This document shows, in pieces, positions 1-9,035 of a DNA stretch of 63,237 bases; position 1 is the first letter of the stretch; the number at the start of each line of letters is the position of its first letter. This stretch comes from Chitinophagales bacterium (GTDB lineage: Bacteria; Bacteroidota; Bacteroidia; Chitinophagales; Chitinophagaceae): NCBI GenBank assembly GCA_017303455.1, contig JAFLBM010000023.1, positions 1 through 63,237 of the forward strand. The letters run 5' to 3'. The position numbers and the translations under genes are program-made. The notes under the pieces were generated by a model that saw only the letters and a program-made list of their open reading frames with translations, did no database searches and had not been told where the DNA came from.

Positions 1-30
1 GATGAGCTGGATCGCTTATATGATTTTTAA
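1..30 (+). CDS. 3' end of a gene entering from the left (partial)
   Basis: Frame 1 is open from the first base and reads DELDRLYDF before a TAA at 28-30. It converges with the serine hydrolase ending at 35. Only nine codons are visible, so no family can be named and the frame could be open by chance. Confidence 0.3.
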   Translation, partial: DELDRLYDF

Positions 31-34
31 ATAA

Positions 35-937
35 TTATTCCGGGGCCATCCATTTATCTTTCGGTTCAAAATAGTTCCATAACAGCACTGATAACTTCCG
101 GGCCAGTGTCCATGCTTCATTCTGGTGTGTCCAGCTGGTATCTTTATTATTCTTGGTGAAGATGCAAAAAATATAAGGATTATGCGGGGCGTTCACCAGC
201 AAGGCTTCACTTCTCACGGCATTCACACAGCCATTCTTACTGAATACTTCTATATAAGGCGGGATTTGAGAAATGGCTTCATCCTCATCCCAGAAGTTGC
301 GGCCCATACAGCGCAGCATCCTGTCGCTGATCACCGGGGAGAATACCTGGCTGTGATAGATCTTTTCATAGAGGGTTCCCATTTCAAAAGGAGATGTTTG
401 CCCCCAGCCATATTGCGTACGATTGTTCTCTCTTCCGGAGGTTCTTGAGTTGACCCGTGTACTTTTGAAACCAAGGCTATCCAGCAGTTCATTGATCCGG
501 GTCCCGGTGCCGGCAATACTTTGCAGCCACAAACTGGCCGTATTATCGCTGGTGGTCATCATCAGCATGATGATCTTTTTCAAAGCAATTTTTTCCCCGC
601 TTTTAAATGACCCTAGTATATCTGAGCCGGCATACAGTAACGAATCCTTATACTCAAACGCAGAATCATAGTTCAATTCCCCTTTTTGCAGTTTATTCAT
701 AATGCCCATCAGTATCGGCACTTTTACAATACTGGCTGTCGGGAAAACGGTATCTGCATTGATTGCAACGATCTTTCCTGTCCGCAGATTTTTTACATAG
801 ATACCAATATCACCATTGAACCCCGTAATGGCTTCCTGGATTTTAGCCTGTAACTTCTTGTCTATCTTTTGGGCTGACGCAAAAAACGACAAGCCGCAGA
901 TAAACAGGGAGAAACACAGTTTCTTAATAAACCTCAT
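35..937 (-). CDS. Exported class A beta-lactamase-like serine hydrolase
   Basis: A 300-residue protein starting at the Met that begins a clean signal peptide (Lys-rich start, hydrophobic core, cleavage after F-A-S-A-Q near residue 23). An upstream in-frame Met at 976 would add 13 polar residues and is less likely. The active-site triad of serine penicillin-recognising enzymes is visible: S69-x-x-K72 in SIVK, S130-D-N132, and K234-N-G236 in the place of KTG. The class A ExxLN general-base motif is not obvious, so it may be a penicillin-binding hydrolase acting on cell-wall or other amide bonds and not a resistance enzyme. Expected location is the periplasm. The family call is firm; the substrate is unknown. 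Confidence 0.8.
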   Translation of the reverse strand: MRFIKKLCFSLFICGLSFFASAQKIDKKLQAKIQEAITGFNGDIGIYVKNLRTGKIVAINADTVFPTASIVKVPILMGIMNKLQKGELNYDSAFEYKDSLLYAGSDILGSFKSGEKIALKKIIMLMMTTSDNTASLWLQSIAGTGTRINELLDSLGFKSTRVNSRTSGRENNRTQYGWGQTSPFEMGTLYEKIYHSQVFSPVISDRMLRCMGRNFWDEDEAISQIPPYIEVFSKNGCVNAVRSEALLVNAPHNPYIFCIFTKNNKDTSWTHQNEAWTLARKLSVLLWNYFEPKDKWMAPE

Positions 938-979
938 TGTTGTTGAGTTTTCAACTTTAAATTTATTTGTCAGCAACCT

Positions 980-2299
980 TTATTTCATATTCATATAATC
1001 AATCACCAGGTGACAAAAAGCCTTGACCCCTGTTTTCATTCCTGCATCATCCACAAAAAAATCAGCGGTATGGTGGGGCGGTGCTTTTTTAGGATCATTT
1101 CCTTTGGGCATACCGCCAAGATAGAAAAAGAAAGAAGGTGCTTTGGTGCCGTAGTATGAAAAATCTTCTGCCCCGGTCACCCATTCTCTTTCGGTCACAT
1201 TATTGGTTCCCGCTGCTGATTGCAGGGAGGTAATCATTTTTTTTACCAACTCCGGTGTATTATAAGTAACCAGTGTTTTTGTATCAATACTCACTTCGGC
1301 TTTAGCGCCTCCGGCTTCTGCAATTTTCTCGGCAGTATGTTTGATCCGCCGGTGAACTTCCTGCTGCATGGCATTATCCAGCGTACGGATGGTTCCGTCA
1401 AGCACACATTCTTCCGGAATGATATTGTTTCTTACGCCACCCTGTATCTTACCTACTGTGATCACAACGGGTGCTTTGGTCAGCTCAGACTGGCGGCTTA
1501 CAATAGTTTGCAGGCCTTCAATGATCTGTGCCGCAATAGCGATTGGGTCAACACCCAACCAGGGTTGGGAGCCATGGCTGCCTTTTCCCTTTACTTTAAT
1601 ACTAAACCAGTCGGATGATGCCATAAAGGCACCGGGCTTATATTGTATTTGTCCCGCTTCAATATTGGATTCAATATGCAATCCAAACACCACATCCACT
1701 TTAGGATTATCCATCACTCCTTCTTTTACCATCAGGTTGGCACCACCTTCTTCTCCTTCGGGCGGGCCTTCTTCAGCCGGTTGAAAGATGAATTTGATCG
1801 TTCCTTTCAGGTCGTTCTTCATGCCGGATAAAATTTCAGCCGCACTCATGAGCATCGCCACATGGGTATCATGCCCGCAGGCATGCATCACCCCGACCTC
1901 CTGTCCGTTATAAACTGATTTTACTGTAGACGCAAAAGGAACATTAACCTTTTCGATAATGGGCAAAGCATCCATATCTGCCCGCAAAGCAATGCAGGGA
2001 CCCGGCTTTGCTCCTTTTAGTATCCCTACAACCCCTGTTTTAGCAACACCTTCCGTTACTTCCATACCCAGTTTGCGCAGATGAGTGGCCACCAATTTTG
2101 CTGTGTTGGTCTCCCGGTTGCCCAGTTCGGGAAACTGGTGCAGCTGTTTTCTCCAGGCAATACATTGCGGTTCTATTTTATCAGCCGCTGTTGCTACTTT
2201 CTCCTTTAGCTTTACACTTTCTGTTTGGGCAAAGATTGACACAGGTATTATCAGCAATCCGGCTATTATGTAGGATCTGAACATGAATATATTTTTCAT
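980..2299 (-). CDS. Exported M20-family amidohydrolase (hippurate / N-acyl-amino-acid hydrolase type)
   Basis: A 439-residue metallo-amidohydrolase with an N-terminal signal peptide (MKNIF start, hydrophobic run, cut after I-F-A-Q). M20D hallmarks are present: ALRADMDALP, then HACGHDTHVAML with the metal-binding Cys and His residues, then FQPAEEG, and a C-terminal GAEDFSYY segment. The family removes acyl groups from amino acids or cleaves small peptides using a two-metal centre. An alternative start at 2335 adds 12 residues. It lies just downstream of nothing obvious and is followed, on the same strand, by the serine hydrolase 42 bases away, so the two exported hydrolases may be co-transcribed. 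Substrate cannot be read from sequence. Confidence 0.85.
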   Translation of the reverse strand: MKNIFMFRSYIIAGLLIIPVSIFAQTESVKLKEKVATAADKIEPQCIAWRKQLHQFPELGNRETNTAKLVATHLRKLGMEVTEGVAKTGVVGILKGAKPGPCIALRADMDALPIIEKVNVPFASTVKSVYNGQEVGVMHACGHDTHVAMLMSAAEILSGMKNDLKGTIKFIFQPAEEGPPEGEEGGANLMVKEGVMDNPKVDVVFGLHIESNIEAGQIQYKPGAFMASSDWFSIKVKGKGSHGSQPWLGVDPIAIAAQIIEGLQTIVSRQSELTKAPVVITVGKIQGGVRNNIIPEECVLDGTIRTLDNAMQQEVHRRIKHTAEKIAEAGGAKAEVSIDTKTLVTYNTPELVKKMITSLQSAAGTNNVTEREWVTGAEDFSYYGTKAPSFFFYLGGMPKGNDPKKAPPHHTADFFVDDAGMKTGVKAFCHLVIDYMNMK

Positions 2300-2371
2300 G
2301 AATTTACTGTAATTGAGTTTTAATTGGGTTATCATCTGCTGCTTTGCTGATTTTTTTTATATTTAACCACC

Positions 2372-3628
2372 ATGCTGCTTCGCCACTATTCATTTCTGCG
2401 GGCCGTATTCTTTCACAGCCTGACTGCTTTTGGCGGACCCCAGGCACATATAGCGATGATGCTGAAAACATTTGTCCACCGGCATCCTTATGTGACTGAA
2501 AAGGAATTAATGGAGTATAATGCCTTTTGCCAGTTGCTGCCGGGAGCTTCTTCCACACAAACACTTACGTTGATCGGTTATAAAAGAGGAGGTGTTCCTT
2601 TAGCAGTACTTACACTGATCATCTGGATATTACCGGCGAGCATATTAATGGGGGCTTTATCTTTTTTGCTGCATTATATTGATAAGAGGGCATTGGATAC
2701 TGATATTTTCAAATTCATTGCCCCGATGGCGGCGGGGTTCCTTGTTTATGCCGCGGTTGTAGCTTTTCCTTTAGCCATCAGGAATACAATTACCTGGGTC
2801 ATTATGATCGCAGGTACGATTGCCACTTATCTTTTATTCAAGCAACCCTGGATATTCCCGCTGCTGATCGTGTTGGGCGGTGTGGCCACTAATATCAGCC
2901 GGAAACGTATTCCGCAGCTCGAAGAAAAACCCAAGAAGATCAGGTGGTGGAATTTTTGGTTATTCGGAATCATTTTTATTCTTGCCGGGATACTTAGTGA
3001 TACCGCCCGAAAATATGACTGGCCCGACCGGAAACCGATTAACCTTTTTGAGAACACTTATCGTATGGGCAGCCTGGTGTTTGGTGGCGGCCAGGTATTG
3101 ATGCCACTGATGTATGAACAATTCAGCGTTCGCCCTGAAGCGATAAAAGAAAAGGATAAAGATGTGGTACAAATAGATAAGGAAGAAATGTATACCGGTA
3201 TGGGTATCGTGAGGGCATTACCCGGACCTGTTTTTTCGATCGCTTCCTTTGCAGGAGGCATGGCCTTAAAAGATATGGGAAGTACGCCGGAAGAGCGAAA
3301 TATGATGCAACTGCTCGGATGTCTTATTGGTACCGTTGGTATTTTTTTACCGAGTGCTTTATTGGTTTTATTCTTTTTCCCGATCTGGAATAATTTAAAA
3401 AAATATGCTGCTGTTTACCGTTCCCTCGAAGGGATCAATGCCGTAGTGGTGGGTATCATGATCGCTTCCACATTTTATATTATGAAGGATATTTCGCTGA
3501 TTGAAGCAAAGACCATAAGTGTGATGAATGTAATTGTTATCCTCGGAACTTTTGTATTACTAAATTTTACAAGGATCGCTTCGCCCCTGATTGTGCTGGC
3601 CTGTTTACTGCTCGGTTATTTTTTATAA
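2372..3628 (+). CDS. chrA: Chromate transporter, CHR family, two-domain
   Basis: A 418-residue inner-membrane protein with about ten to twelve hydrophobic segments. Both halves carry the CHR signature: FFHSLTAFGGPQAHIA with ELMEYNAFCQLLPGASSTQ in the N-terminal half, and MGSLVFGGGQVLMPLM with EMYTGMGIVRALPGPVFS in the C-terminal half. Long CHR proteins with both domains export chromate in characterised bacteria, though many genomic members have no tested substrate. TATATTTA at 2358-2365 matches the phylum's -7 element closely and lies 6 bases before the ATG. The 3' end overlaps convergent nadD by 13 bases. No chrB-like regulator is adjacent. Confidence 0.88.
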   Translation: MLLRHYSFLRAVFFHSLTAFGGPQAHIAMMLKTFVHRHPYVTEKELMEYNAFCQLLPGASSTQTLTLIGYKRGGVPLAVLTLIIWILPASILMGALSFLLHYIDKRALDTDIFKFIAPMAAGFLVYAAVVAFPLAIRNTITWVIMIAGTIATYLLFKQPWIFPLLIVLGGVATNISRKRIPQLEEKPKKIRWWNFWLFGIIFILAGILSDTARKYDWPDRKPINLFENTYRMGSLVFGGGQVLMPLMYEQFSVRPEAIKEKDKDVVQIDKEEMYTGMGIVRALPGPVFSIASFAGGMALKDMGSTPEERNMMQLLGCLIGTVGIFLPSALLVLFFFPIWNNLKKYAAVYRSLEGINAVVVGIMIASTFYIMKDISLIEAKTISVMNVIVILGTFVLLNFTRIASPLIVLACLLLGYFL

Positions 3629-4188
3629 TAGCCGCCTCTTTCAATCTCATCCTGCACTTTTTGTGTAACCATATACCGGATGGATTTTCCTTCTTTGATC
3701 AATGTTCTTATTTGTGTCGCAGAAATTTGTAAGAGCGGAGCATCAACAATTTTTAAATCAGCTTTGATTGTATTTACTATTTCAAAACCGGGTCGCATAT
3801 AAACATAGACAGGGTATCTTTTAATGATCACTTCATGGTTTTTCCATTTGTGCAGGTTTTGAAAACTATCACTGCCCATGATGATAGAAAATTCGTGTTC
3901 AGGATATTTCTCGCCCAGGTAGGCCAGTGTATCGACTGTATAAGATGGTTTGGGAAGATTAAATTCAATATCTGATGCCTTAATCCGGTTATCATCCTCG
4001 ACCGCAGTTCTCACCAGGTGCAGGCGGTCATATTCATTAAGTAACCCATTGGCGGGTTTAAAAGGATTTTGAGGGGAAACAACGAACCATATTTTCTCCA
4101 GGTCTGTTTCATTTAAAATATGGTTGGCAATAATGAGATGGCCGGTGTGGACGGGATTAAAAGAGCCAAAATAAAGGCCTATTTTCAT
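3616..4188 (-). CDS. nadD: Nicotinate-nucleotide adenylyltransferase
   Basis: A 190-residue member of the nucleotidyltransferase superfamily. The N-terminal GLYFGSFNPVHTGHLIIANH carries the HxGH ATP-binding motif, and near the C-terminus SATQIRTLIKEGKSIRYMV carries the ISxTxxR motif. It transfers AMP from ATP to nicotinate mononucleotide, the step before NAD synthetase. Length is normal. It starts 15 bases after the stop of the small FeoA-like gene on the same strand, so the two are probably one transcript. Its 3' end overlaps chrA, which converges. A second NAD gene, nadA, is about 35 kb away in this window. Confidence 0.93.
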   Translation of the reverse strand: MKIGLYFGSFNPVHTGHLIIANHILNETDLEKIWFVVSPQNPFKPANGLLNEYDRLHLVRTAVEDDNRIKASDIEFNLPKPSYTVDTLAYLGEKYPEHEFSIIMGSDSFQNLHKWKNHEVIIKRYPVYVYMRPGFEIVNTIKADLKIVDAPLLQISATQIRTLIKEGKSIRYMVTQKVQDEIERGGYYKK

Positions 4189-4203
4189 TTAAAAAATTGA
4201 TAA

Positions 4204-4440
4204 TCAATTAATTATATCAACTACGATATTTTCTGCCTCATTGCGGCGCAAGCTGAGGGAATAACCGGCTATATTAACGGATATCGGATCACCCAGCGGA
4301 GCCACCTGTTCCAATGTGATTCGTTCACCGGGCAGGCAGCCCATTTCCATTAATTTCAGGAACAAATCATCATTGATAAATTTTTGAATGATCCCTCCCT
4401 GGCCTGGTTCGAGTTCCGAAAGTTTTTTCTCCATTTTCAA
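4204..4440 (-). CDS. feoA: FeoA-domain small protein
   Basis: A 78-residue protein with the FeoA SH3-like pattern: short N-terminal LSELEPGQGGII, then LKLMEMGCLPGERITLEQVAPLGDPISVNIAGYSLSLRR and an acidic end. FeoA is a small cytosolic partner of the ferrous-iron permease FeoB, or a domain of metal-dependent regulators. No feoB is adjacent here; the neighbour downstream is nadD, 15 bases away. The divergent neighbour is ybeY. Function as a Fe(II) transport partner is therefore inferred from family only. Confidence 0.8.
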   Translation of the reverse strand: MKMEKKLSELEPGQGGIIQKFINDDLFLKLMEMGCLPGERITLEQVAPLGDPISVNIAGYSLSLRRNEAENIVVDIIN

Positions 4441-4495
4441 TGCTTATTGCAAAACTACCATTGTATTTAATGCTATGTTTACGAATTTTGAAAAT

Positions 4496-4933
4496 ATGAT
4501 TTCTCCTTCACAATCAAAAGTTTGCTTCTTTTTTGATGCCGTTAAAGTAACACTTACCAACAGGAGAGAGTTGAAGCATTTTATTGAACACCTCTTTCGC
4601 AAAGAAGGAAAAAAACTGCTCTCTCTGAATTACGTCTTTTGTTCCGACAAAAAGCTACTTCAGGTCAACCAAGATTACCTGAAACATGATTATTATACCG
4701 ATATCATCACATTTGATCTTTCTGAAACCTCCGCATCTATTGCTGGTGAGATCTATATTAGTGTTGACCGGGTAAGGGACAATGCCAAACAACTCGGTGT
4801 TTCATTCCGGTCTGAGCTTCACAGGGTAATATTTCATGGGGCTCTTCATTTGTGTGGGTACAGTGATAAAAGCCAGAATGAGAAGACTGTCATGCGGCGC
4901 AAAGAAGACCTTTATCTTTCAAAATACTTGTGA
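4496..4933 (+). CDS. ybeY: Endoribonuclease YbeY, rRNA maturation factor
   Basis: A 145-residue UPF0054 metalloprotein. The zinc site reads FHGALHLCGYSD: two His in H-x3-H and an Asp in place of the third His, as is usual in Bacteroidota. Upstream, YTDIITFDLSE matches the conserved TDVLSF-like segment. YbeY acts in 16S rRNA 3' processing and ribosome quality control. The start is ambiguous: ATG at 4496 gives the usual length, ATG at 4475 adds seven residues, and the frame is open further back over the divergent feoA start. It is followed by a palindrome and an HNH-like gene, then mnmG. Confidence 0.9.
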   Translation: MISPSQSKVCFFFDAVKVTLTNRRELKHFIEHLFRKEGKKLLSLNYVFCSDKKLLQVNQDYLKHDYYTDIITFDLSETSASIAGEIYISVDRVRDNAKQLGVSFRSELHRVIFHGALHLCGYSDKSQNEKTVMRRKEDLYLSKYL

Positions 4934-4936
4934 TTT

Positions 4937-4981
4937 GTTTCACGGGACACTGTTTCAGGCAGAAACAGTGTCCCGTGAAAC
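4937..4981. repeat. Perfect 20-bp inverted repeat with 5-nt loop
   Basis: Arms at 4937-4956 and 4962-4981 are exact reverse complements, separated by AGGCA. The repeat starts four bases after the ybeY stop and ends two bases before the -7 element of the next gene. There is no T-run on the + strand, so it is a poor intrinsic terminator; its position over the upstream promoter region fits an operator for a dimeric regulator. The arm contains TGTTTCAC, half of a parS-like sequence, but not the full site. Confidence 0.9.
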
Positions 4982-4983
4982 CC

Positions 4984-4991
4984 TATCTTTG
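4984..4991 (+). promoter_or_regulatory. Probable -7 promoter element of the HNH-like gene
   Basis: TATCTTTG fits the Bacteroidota TAnnTTTG element and ends 13 bases before the ATG at 5005. It supports that start against the longer reading frame that begins inside the palindrome. Confidence 0.6.
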
Positions 4992-5004
4992 CCTAAAAAT
5001 TGAT

Positions 5005-5622
5005 ATGTCCAGAAAGAAAAGGGAAGTTGCAGAGGAGATTACCCCTTCTCTTCTAAAGTTTAGGGAAAAACGAAAATGGCAGATTGCTTTCAGGAGATAT
5101 GTGCTTGAAAGAAATATCAGTAGCACTTACGCCCCTTATTTTGGTTTAGATATTGAAAACATCCGAAAATGGTTTGAATCCCAGTTCAATGAAGGGATTG
5201 GGTGGTCTGACTTTGGCGTTTTCTGGCAGTTTGATCATATAGTACCTGTTACATACTTCGATTTTAGTAATGAAGAGGAGCTTAAACTGTGCTGGAATTT
5301 TACCAATATCAGGGTTGAGCATTTTCAACCAAATAAAGACCGGGGTAACAGACTTGATGTACTTGCGGCAAGGGGATATTTTAAAAAACTATTTGAGACT
5401 ACGGGTTATCCTGTTTGCAAAAAGCTATTACATAAAATAGATCAGATAGAACTATCAGAAATAGTGAGCACTGCAGCCCAGGAGTCATTTATCCTCGCCA
5501 ACAGGGACTACCTGAATATGATCGAAACCTACAGCAATTTCGAGTTTGAATTGTTGAATACCGGGAGATCAGTAACGGAGGTGGAGAAAGAGATAGGATT
5601 CATTAAAAACTTTAAGCACTAA
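5005..5622 (+). CDS. HNH-nuclease-like protein of unknown role
   Basis: A 205-residue basic protein. Its centre has an HNH-like arrangement: FDHIVPVTYFDF supplies the D-H-I-x-P strand, followed about 20 residues later by CWNFTNIRVEHFQPNKDRGNR with the N-x-x-N helix and the last Asn/Lys positions. There is no Cys4 zinc frame, unlike many phage HNH enzymes. A helical Lys/Arg-rich segment precedes the motif and a helical tail follows. No partner such as a methylase or terminase is nearby; it sits between ybeY and mnmG behind its own palindrome and promoter. It could be a DNA or RNA nuclease or an inactive relative. The start is set by the -7 element at 4984. Confidence 0.7.
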   Translation: MSRKKREVAEEITPSLLKFREKRKWQIAFRRYVLERNISSTYAPYFGLDIENIRKWFESQFNEGIGWSDFGVFWQFDHIVPVTYFDFSNEEELKLCWNFTNIRVEHFQPNKDRGNRLDVLAARGYFKKLFETTGYPVCKKLLHKIDQIELSEIVSTAAQESFILANRDYLNMIETYSNFEFELLNTGRSVTEVEKEIGFIKNFKH

Positions 5623-5648
5623 GCTTTACAAGGTAACTTTACACCCTT

Positions 5649-7511
5649 ATGTTTCAGGAATATGATGTAATAGTAGTTGGGGCAGGTCATGCTGGTTGTG
5701 AAGCAGCGGCAGCAGCAGCAAATCTTGGTTCCAAAACACTTTTGGTGACCATGAACATGCAAACCATTGCCCAAATGAGCTGCAACCCTGCCATGGGTGG
5801 TATAGCCAAAGGGCAGATTGTGAGAGAAATAGATGCGATGGGTGGCTACTCAGGCGTTGTTACGGATCTTTCAATGATTCAATTCAGAATGCTGAACAGG
5901 TCAAAAGGGCCGGCCATGTGGAGTCCGAGGGCACAAAGCGACCGGATGCTCTTTCACCTGAAGTGGAGAGAGATGCTGGAGAATACACCCAATCTTGATT
6001 TTTACCAGGATATGGTCAAAAGTCTGCTGGTAAAAGATGGAAAAATCTACGGGGTCGTTACAGGCCTTGGTCATGAGATAAAAGCAAAATCCGTGGTTTT
6101 AACTAATGGCACTTTCCTGAACGGCATCGTTCACATCGGGGAAAAAAATTTTGGCGGTGGGAGAATGGCAGAGAAAGCAGCAACGGGTATAACCGAACAA
6201 CTGGTTTCTCTTGGTTTCGAAAGTGACCGGCTTAAAACGGGCACACCTCCCAGGATAGACGGCAGAAGCCTGGATTATTCTAAAATGGAAGAACAGCCAG
6301 GCGATACTGAAGTAGTTGGCTTTTCCTACCTCAAAACAGATAAGCCAACAAAACAAAGGAGCTGCTGGATCACTTATACCAATCAAACCGTACACGACAT
6401 ATTAAAGACGGGCTTTGACCGGAGCCCCATGTTTGCCGGCCGGATCGATGGGGTTGGTCCAAGATACTGCCCGAGTATTGAAGACAAGATCAACCGTTTT
6501 GCAGAAAGAGAACGTCACCAGCTTTTCATTGAACCGGAGGGATGGAATACTGTTGAAATTTATGTTAATGGATTTTCGACCTCCCTGCCAGAGGAAGTGC
6601 AATACGAAGCTCTTCGTAATATAGTGGGCTTTGAACAGGTCAAAATTTTCCGTCCCGGGTATGCAATTGAATACGACTATTTCCCGCCGACACAATTGAA
6701 ATATACCCTGGAAACAAAACTCATCGAAAATCTATTCTTTGCAGGACAGATCAATGGCACCACTGGTTATGAAGAAGCTGCCTGCCAGGGTTTGATGGCT
6801 GGTATTAATGCACACCAGAAAACAACACACAAAGAAGAAGTAGTGCTCAAAAGAAGTGAAGCCTATATAGGAGTACTCATTGACGATCTTATCAGCAAAG
6901 GAACACAGGAACCTTATCGCATGTTCACTTCAAGAGCAGAATTCAGAACCTTGTTACGGCAAGACAATGCAGATCTCCGCTTGACGGAGTTAAGTTATCG
7001 GCTCGGGCTTGCTTCGCAGGAAAGAATGGATACTGTTCTTGAAAAAAGGAGTTCCGTTGAAAAGATAAAGAACGTTCTTAAAGATTTCTCAGTTACCCCT
7101 GAACAGATCAATCCTTTTTTTGAGAGTATTAATTCATCTGTCATTTCTGAGAAACAGAAAATACAAAAAGCCCTGCTGCGTCCCGATGTTGAGTTACATC
7201 AACTTACTGAAGCTGTTCCTGAATTAGATAACCTGCTTACAGATTATTCTGCTGACTCTTTAGAGCAAGCCTCCATCCAGGTGAAATATGAAGTGTATAT
7301 AGAAAAAGAGAAAGAGTTAGTGAAACGGATGAGCCAGCTCGAAGAATTAGAAATACCTGAGACATTTGATTATAAAAAAATTGTATCCCTGGGCAATGAA
7401 GCCAGGGAAAAACTCACCCGCATAAAGCCCAGAACCTTGGGGCAAGCCAGCCGGATATCAGGTATTAATCCTAGTGATGTACAGATACTGATGGTGTTCA
7501 TGGGGAGATGA
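5649..7511 (+). CDS. mnmG: tRNA uridine-5-carboxymethylaminomethyl modification enzyme MnmG
   Basis: A 620-residue FAD enzyme of normal length. The N-terminus DVIVVGAGHAGCEAA is the dinucleotide-binding fold, followed by MSCNPAMGGIAKGQIVREIDAMGG and later RTGTPPRI-like RLKTGTPPRIDG and GQINGTTGYEEAA signatures. With MnmE it modifies U34 of tRNAs that read split codon boxes. TAACTTTA at 5634-5641, seven bases before the ATG, resembles the -7 element and would give a very short leader. It converges with the ATP-grasp/SET gene, leaving eight bases between stops. Confidence 0.97.
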   Translation: MFQEYDVIVVGAGHAGCEAAAAAANLGSKTLLVTMNMQTIAQMSCNPAMGGIAKGQIVREIDAMGGYSGVVTDLSMIQFRMLNRSKGPAMWSPRAQSDRMLFHLKWREMLENTPNLDFYQDMVKSLLVKDGKIYGVVTGLGHEIKAKSVVLTNGTFLNGIVHIGEKNFGGGRMAEKAATGITEQLVSLGFESDRLKTGTPPRIDGRSLDYSKMEEQPGDTEVVGFSYLKTDKPTKQRSCWITYTNQTVHDILKTGFDRSPMFAGRIDGVGPRYCPSIEDKINRFAERERHQLFIEPEGWNTVEIYVNGFSTSLPEEVQYEALRNIVGFEQVKIFRPGYAIEYDYFPPTQLKYTLETKLIENLFFAGQINGTTGYEEAACQGLMAGINAHQKTTHKEEVVLKRSEAYIGVLIDDLISKGTQEPYRMFTSRAEFRTLLRQDNADLRLTELSYRLGLASQERMDTVLEKRSSVEKIKNVLKDFSVTPEQINPFFESINSSVISEKQKIQKALLRPDVELHQLTEAVPELDNLLTDYSADSLEQASIQVKYEVYIEKEKELVKRMSQLEELEIPETFDYKKIVSLGNEAREKLTRIKPRTLGQASRISGINPSDVQILMVFMGR

Positions 7512-7519
7512 TCATAGCC

Positions 7520-8971
7520 TCACTGGTGGTTTATTGAAATCACAGCATTTTGTATGTTCATTTCTCTTCCATTCAGGGAGTTTCCAACAGGTCCTGCAAT
7601 GAGGCCCCGGCATGAAGATGCGCCGCATTTGCAATTAAATGGTTCCATATTTTCATCCAGGAAATCAGCATAATCCAATGTTAACTCTTCGCCGTTTGAG
7701 ATATGCCGCTGAGCTGTGACATTTAAACCATCAAAAGCAGTATTAGCTTCACAACAATGGTTTTGCGGTGCCCATTCAGAGGGATCATCGTCCCATAAAA
7801 TAAAAAGTTCTTCGCTTACCGGATAAGCATAACGTCGAAAATGAAGTTTCTCCTCTTCATTCCAATTCTTTTCAACAAAGCGTTTAGTTATGATTCGCTG
7901 TGCCCTGCCCTCTCCTTTAAAAATGATCTCTCCTGCTTTAATATCCCGACTTGCGTAAATACCATAGCCGGCAATTGAGTTGCCCTTCATCACAAAAGGT
8001 TTTTTCCTGCGTCTGTGTCTGGCAATACCCTCTGCAATCATATGGCGAAGAAATCCTGCCTGTCCAATCCCGTCAAACTTCAAAATGAAATCTGCCGACC
8101 CTTCATACCCGTCCTTATAAAATACAGAGCAGGTAAAATTGATCTCCAGGAAAAAAATCTCTCCTTTCTCGTTTACCCTGAAATCGAGACGAGCATAACC
8201 CACCCCATTGAAACCCTTAAATATTCTCTCCGTAGCCTGCCGTAGTTTCTTATCTAAGAGCTCGTCCATACAGGGAACATTGCAGTCGGGATGGAGCTCG
8301 GATGTCTTAAGGGCATAGGTTTTAAATTCTCTACCGGCAGGAAAAAGATATTCTACGGGGCGGAAAACTGTACAACTGTGTTCATCTGTATTTGCGGCAA
8401 CCAAGACAGTAAACTCCCTTCCGGCGATATATTCTTCCACCAGCAGCGGACCATATTCGTCGAGTATGCTGATACATTTTTGTTGCAACTCTATTTTTGA
8501 ATGCACCAATGAATGTTCATCAACTCCAAGGCTATCTCCTGCCTTAGCTGGTTTAACAAAAAGAGGGAATTTCAAATGCATCACCGCCTCATCCACATCT
8601 TTTAATTCATGAATGATCACATAGCCTGGTGTTTTCACTCCCTCGCAGTAAGCCAGGTATTTCATCAATTCCTTTGGTGGATCATACAACTTAGTCGTGG
8701 GCCCAGTAAAGGGCAGATCTAACAACTCCATGGTATAGATCACATCTATACTGGGCACCTCCCATTCCAGGTATCCTTCGCAGAGGTTCACAAAAATATC
8801 ATACCCCTGTTTACCTAATTCTTTAAGCTGTTTGTACGTTGTAAGTTTATTAAGGAAAACAGTATGCACTTCTGCTTCCGGTATCAGGGATGCAAGATCA
8901 CGGGGAGGATCATAGTTTTTATAATCAACTCCGGTGGTTGAATAATCGGGCTGCAGAACACATACTCTCAT
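7520..8971 (-). CDS. ATP-grasp ligase fused to a SET domain
   Basis: A 483-residue two-domain protein. Residues about 1-325 form a D-Ala-D-Ala-ligase-like ATP-grasp unit: FVNLCEG in the N-terminal subdomain, FPLFVKPAKAGDSLGV as the ATP loop, LLVEEYIAGREFTVLV, and GYARLDFRV with FFLEINFTCSVF as the Mg-binding end. Residues about 340-465 form a SET domain: SIAGYGIYASRDIKAGEIIF, then QNHCCEANTAF in place of NHxCxPN, GEELTLDYADF, and a Cys-rich post-SET CKCGASSCRG. ATP-grasp enzymes join a carboxylate to an amine; SET domains methylate lysines with S-adenosylmethionine. The fusion suggests one pathway that ligates and methylates a peptide or protein. It is the third gene of a same-strand cluster with a separate ATP-grasp and a separate SET gene. 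Substrate unknown. Confidence 0.88.
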   Translation of the reverse strand: MRVCVLQPDYSTTGVDYKNYDPPRDLASLIPEAEVHTVFLNKLTTYKQLKELGKQGYDIFVNLCEGYLEWEVPSIDVIYTMELLDLPFTGPTTKLYDPPKELMKYLAYCEGVKTPGYVIIHELKDVDEAVMHLKFPLFVKPAKAGDSLGVDEHSLVHSKIELQQKCISILDEYGPLLVEEYIAGREFTVLVAANTDEHSCTVFRPVEYLFPAGREFKTYALKTSELHPDCNVPCMDELLDKKLRQATERIFKGFNGVGYARLDFRVNEKGEIFFLEINFTCSVFYKDGYEGSADFILKFDGIGQAGFLRHMIAEGIARHRRRKKPFVMKGNSIAGYGIYASRDIKAGEIIFKGEGRAQRIITKRFVEKNWNEEEKLHFRRYAYPVSEELFILWDDDPSEWAPQNHCCEANTAFDGLNVTAQRHISNGEELTLDYADFLDENMEPFNCKCGASSCRGLIAGPVGNSLNGREMNIQNAVISINHQ

Positions 8972-9035
8972 GAATTGCTAAGGTAATAAGTAGAACCATA
9001 CAAACATCAGGTCCGGAAACTGGTAGTTTAAAAAC

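Noticed and set aside
4204..4440. A complete Feo iron transport operon
   Set aside because: Only the FeoA domain is present; no feoB is adjacent.
4937..4981. parS centromere site
   Set aside because: The arm contains TGTTTCAC, but the full TGTTTCACGTGAAACA palindrome is absent; the repeat is a 20-bp hairpin with different centre.
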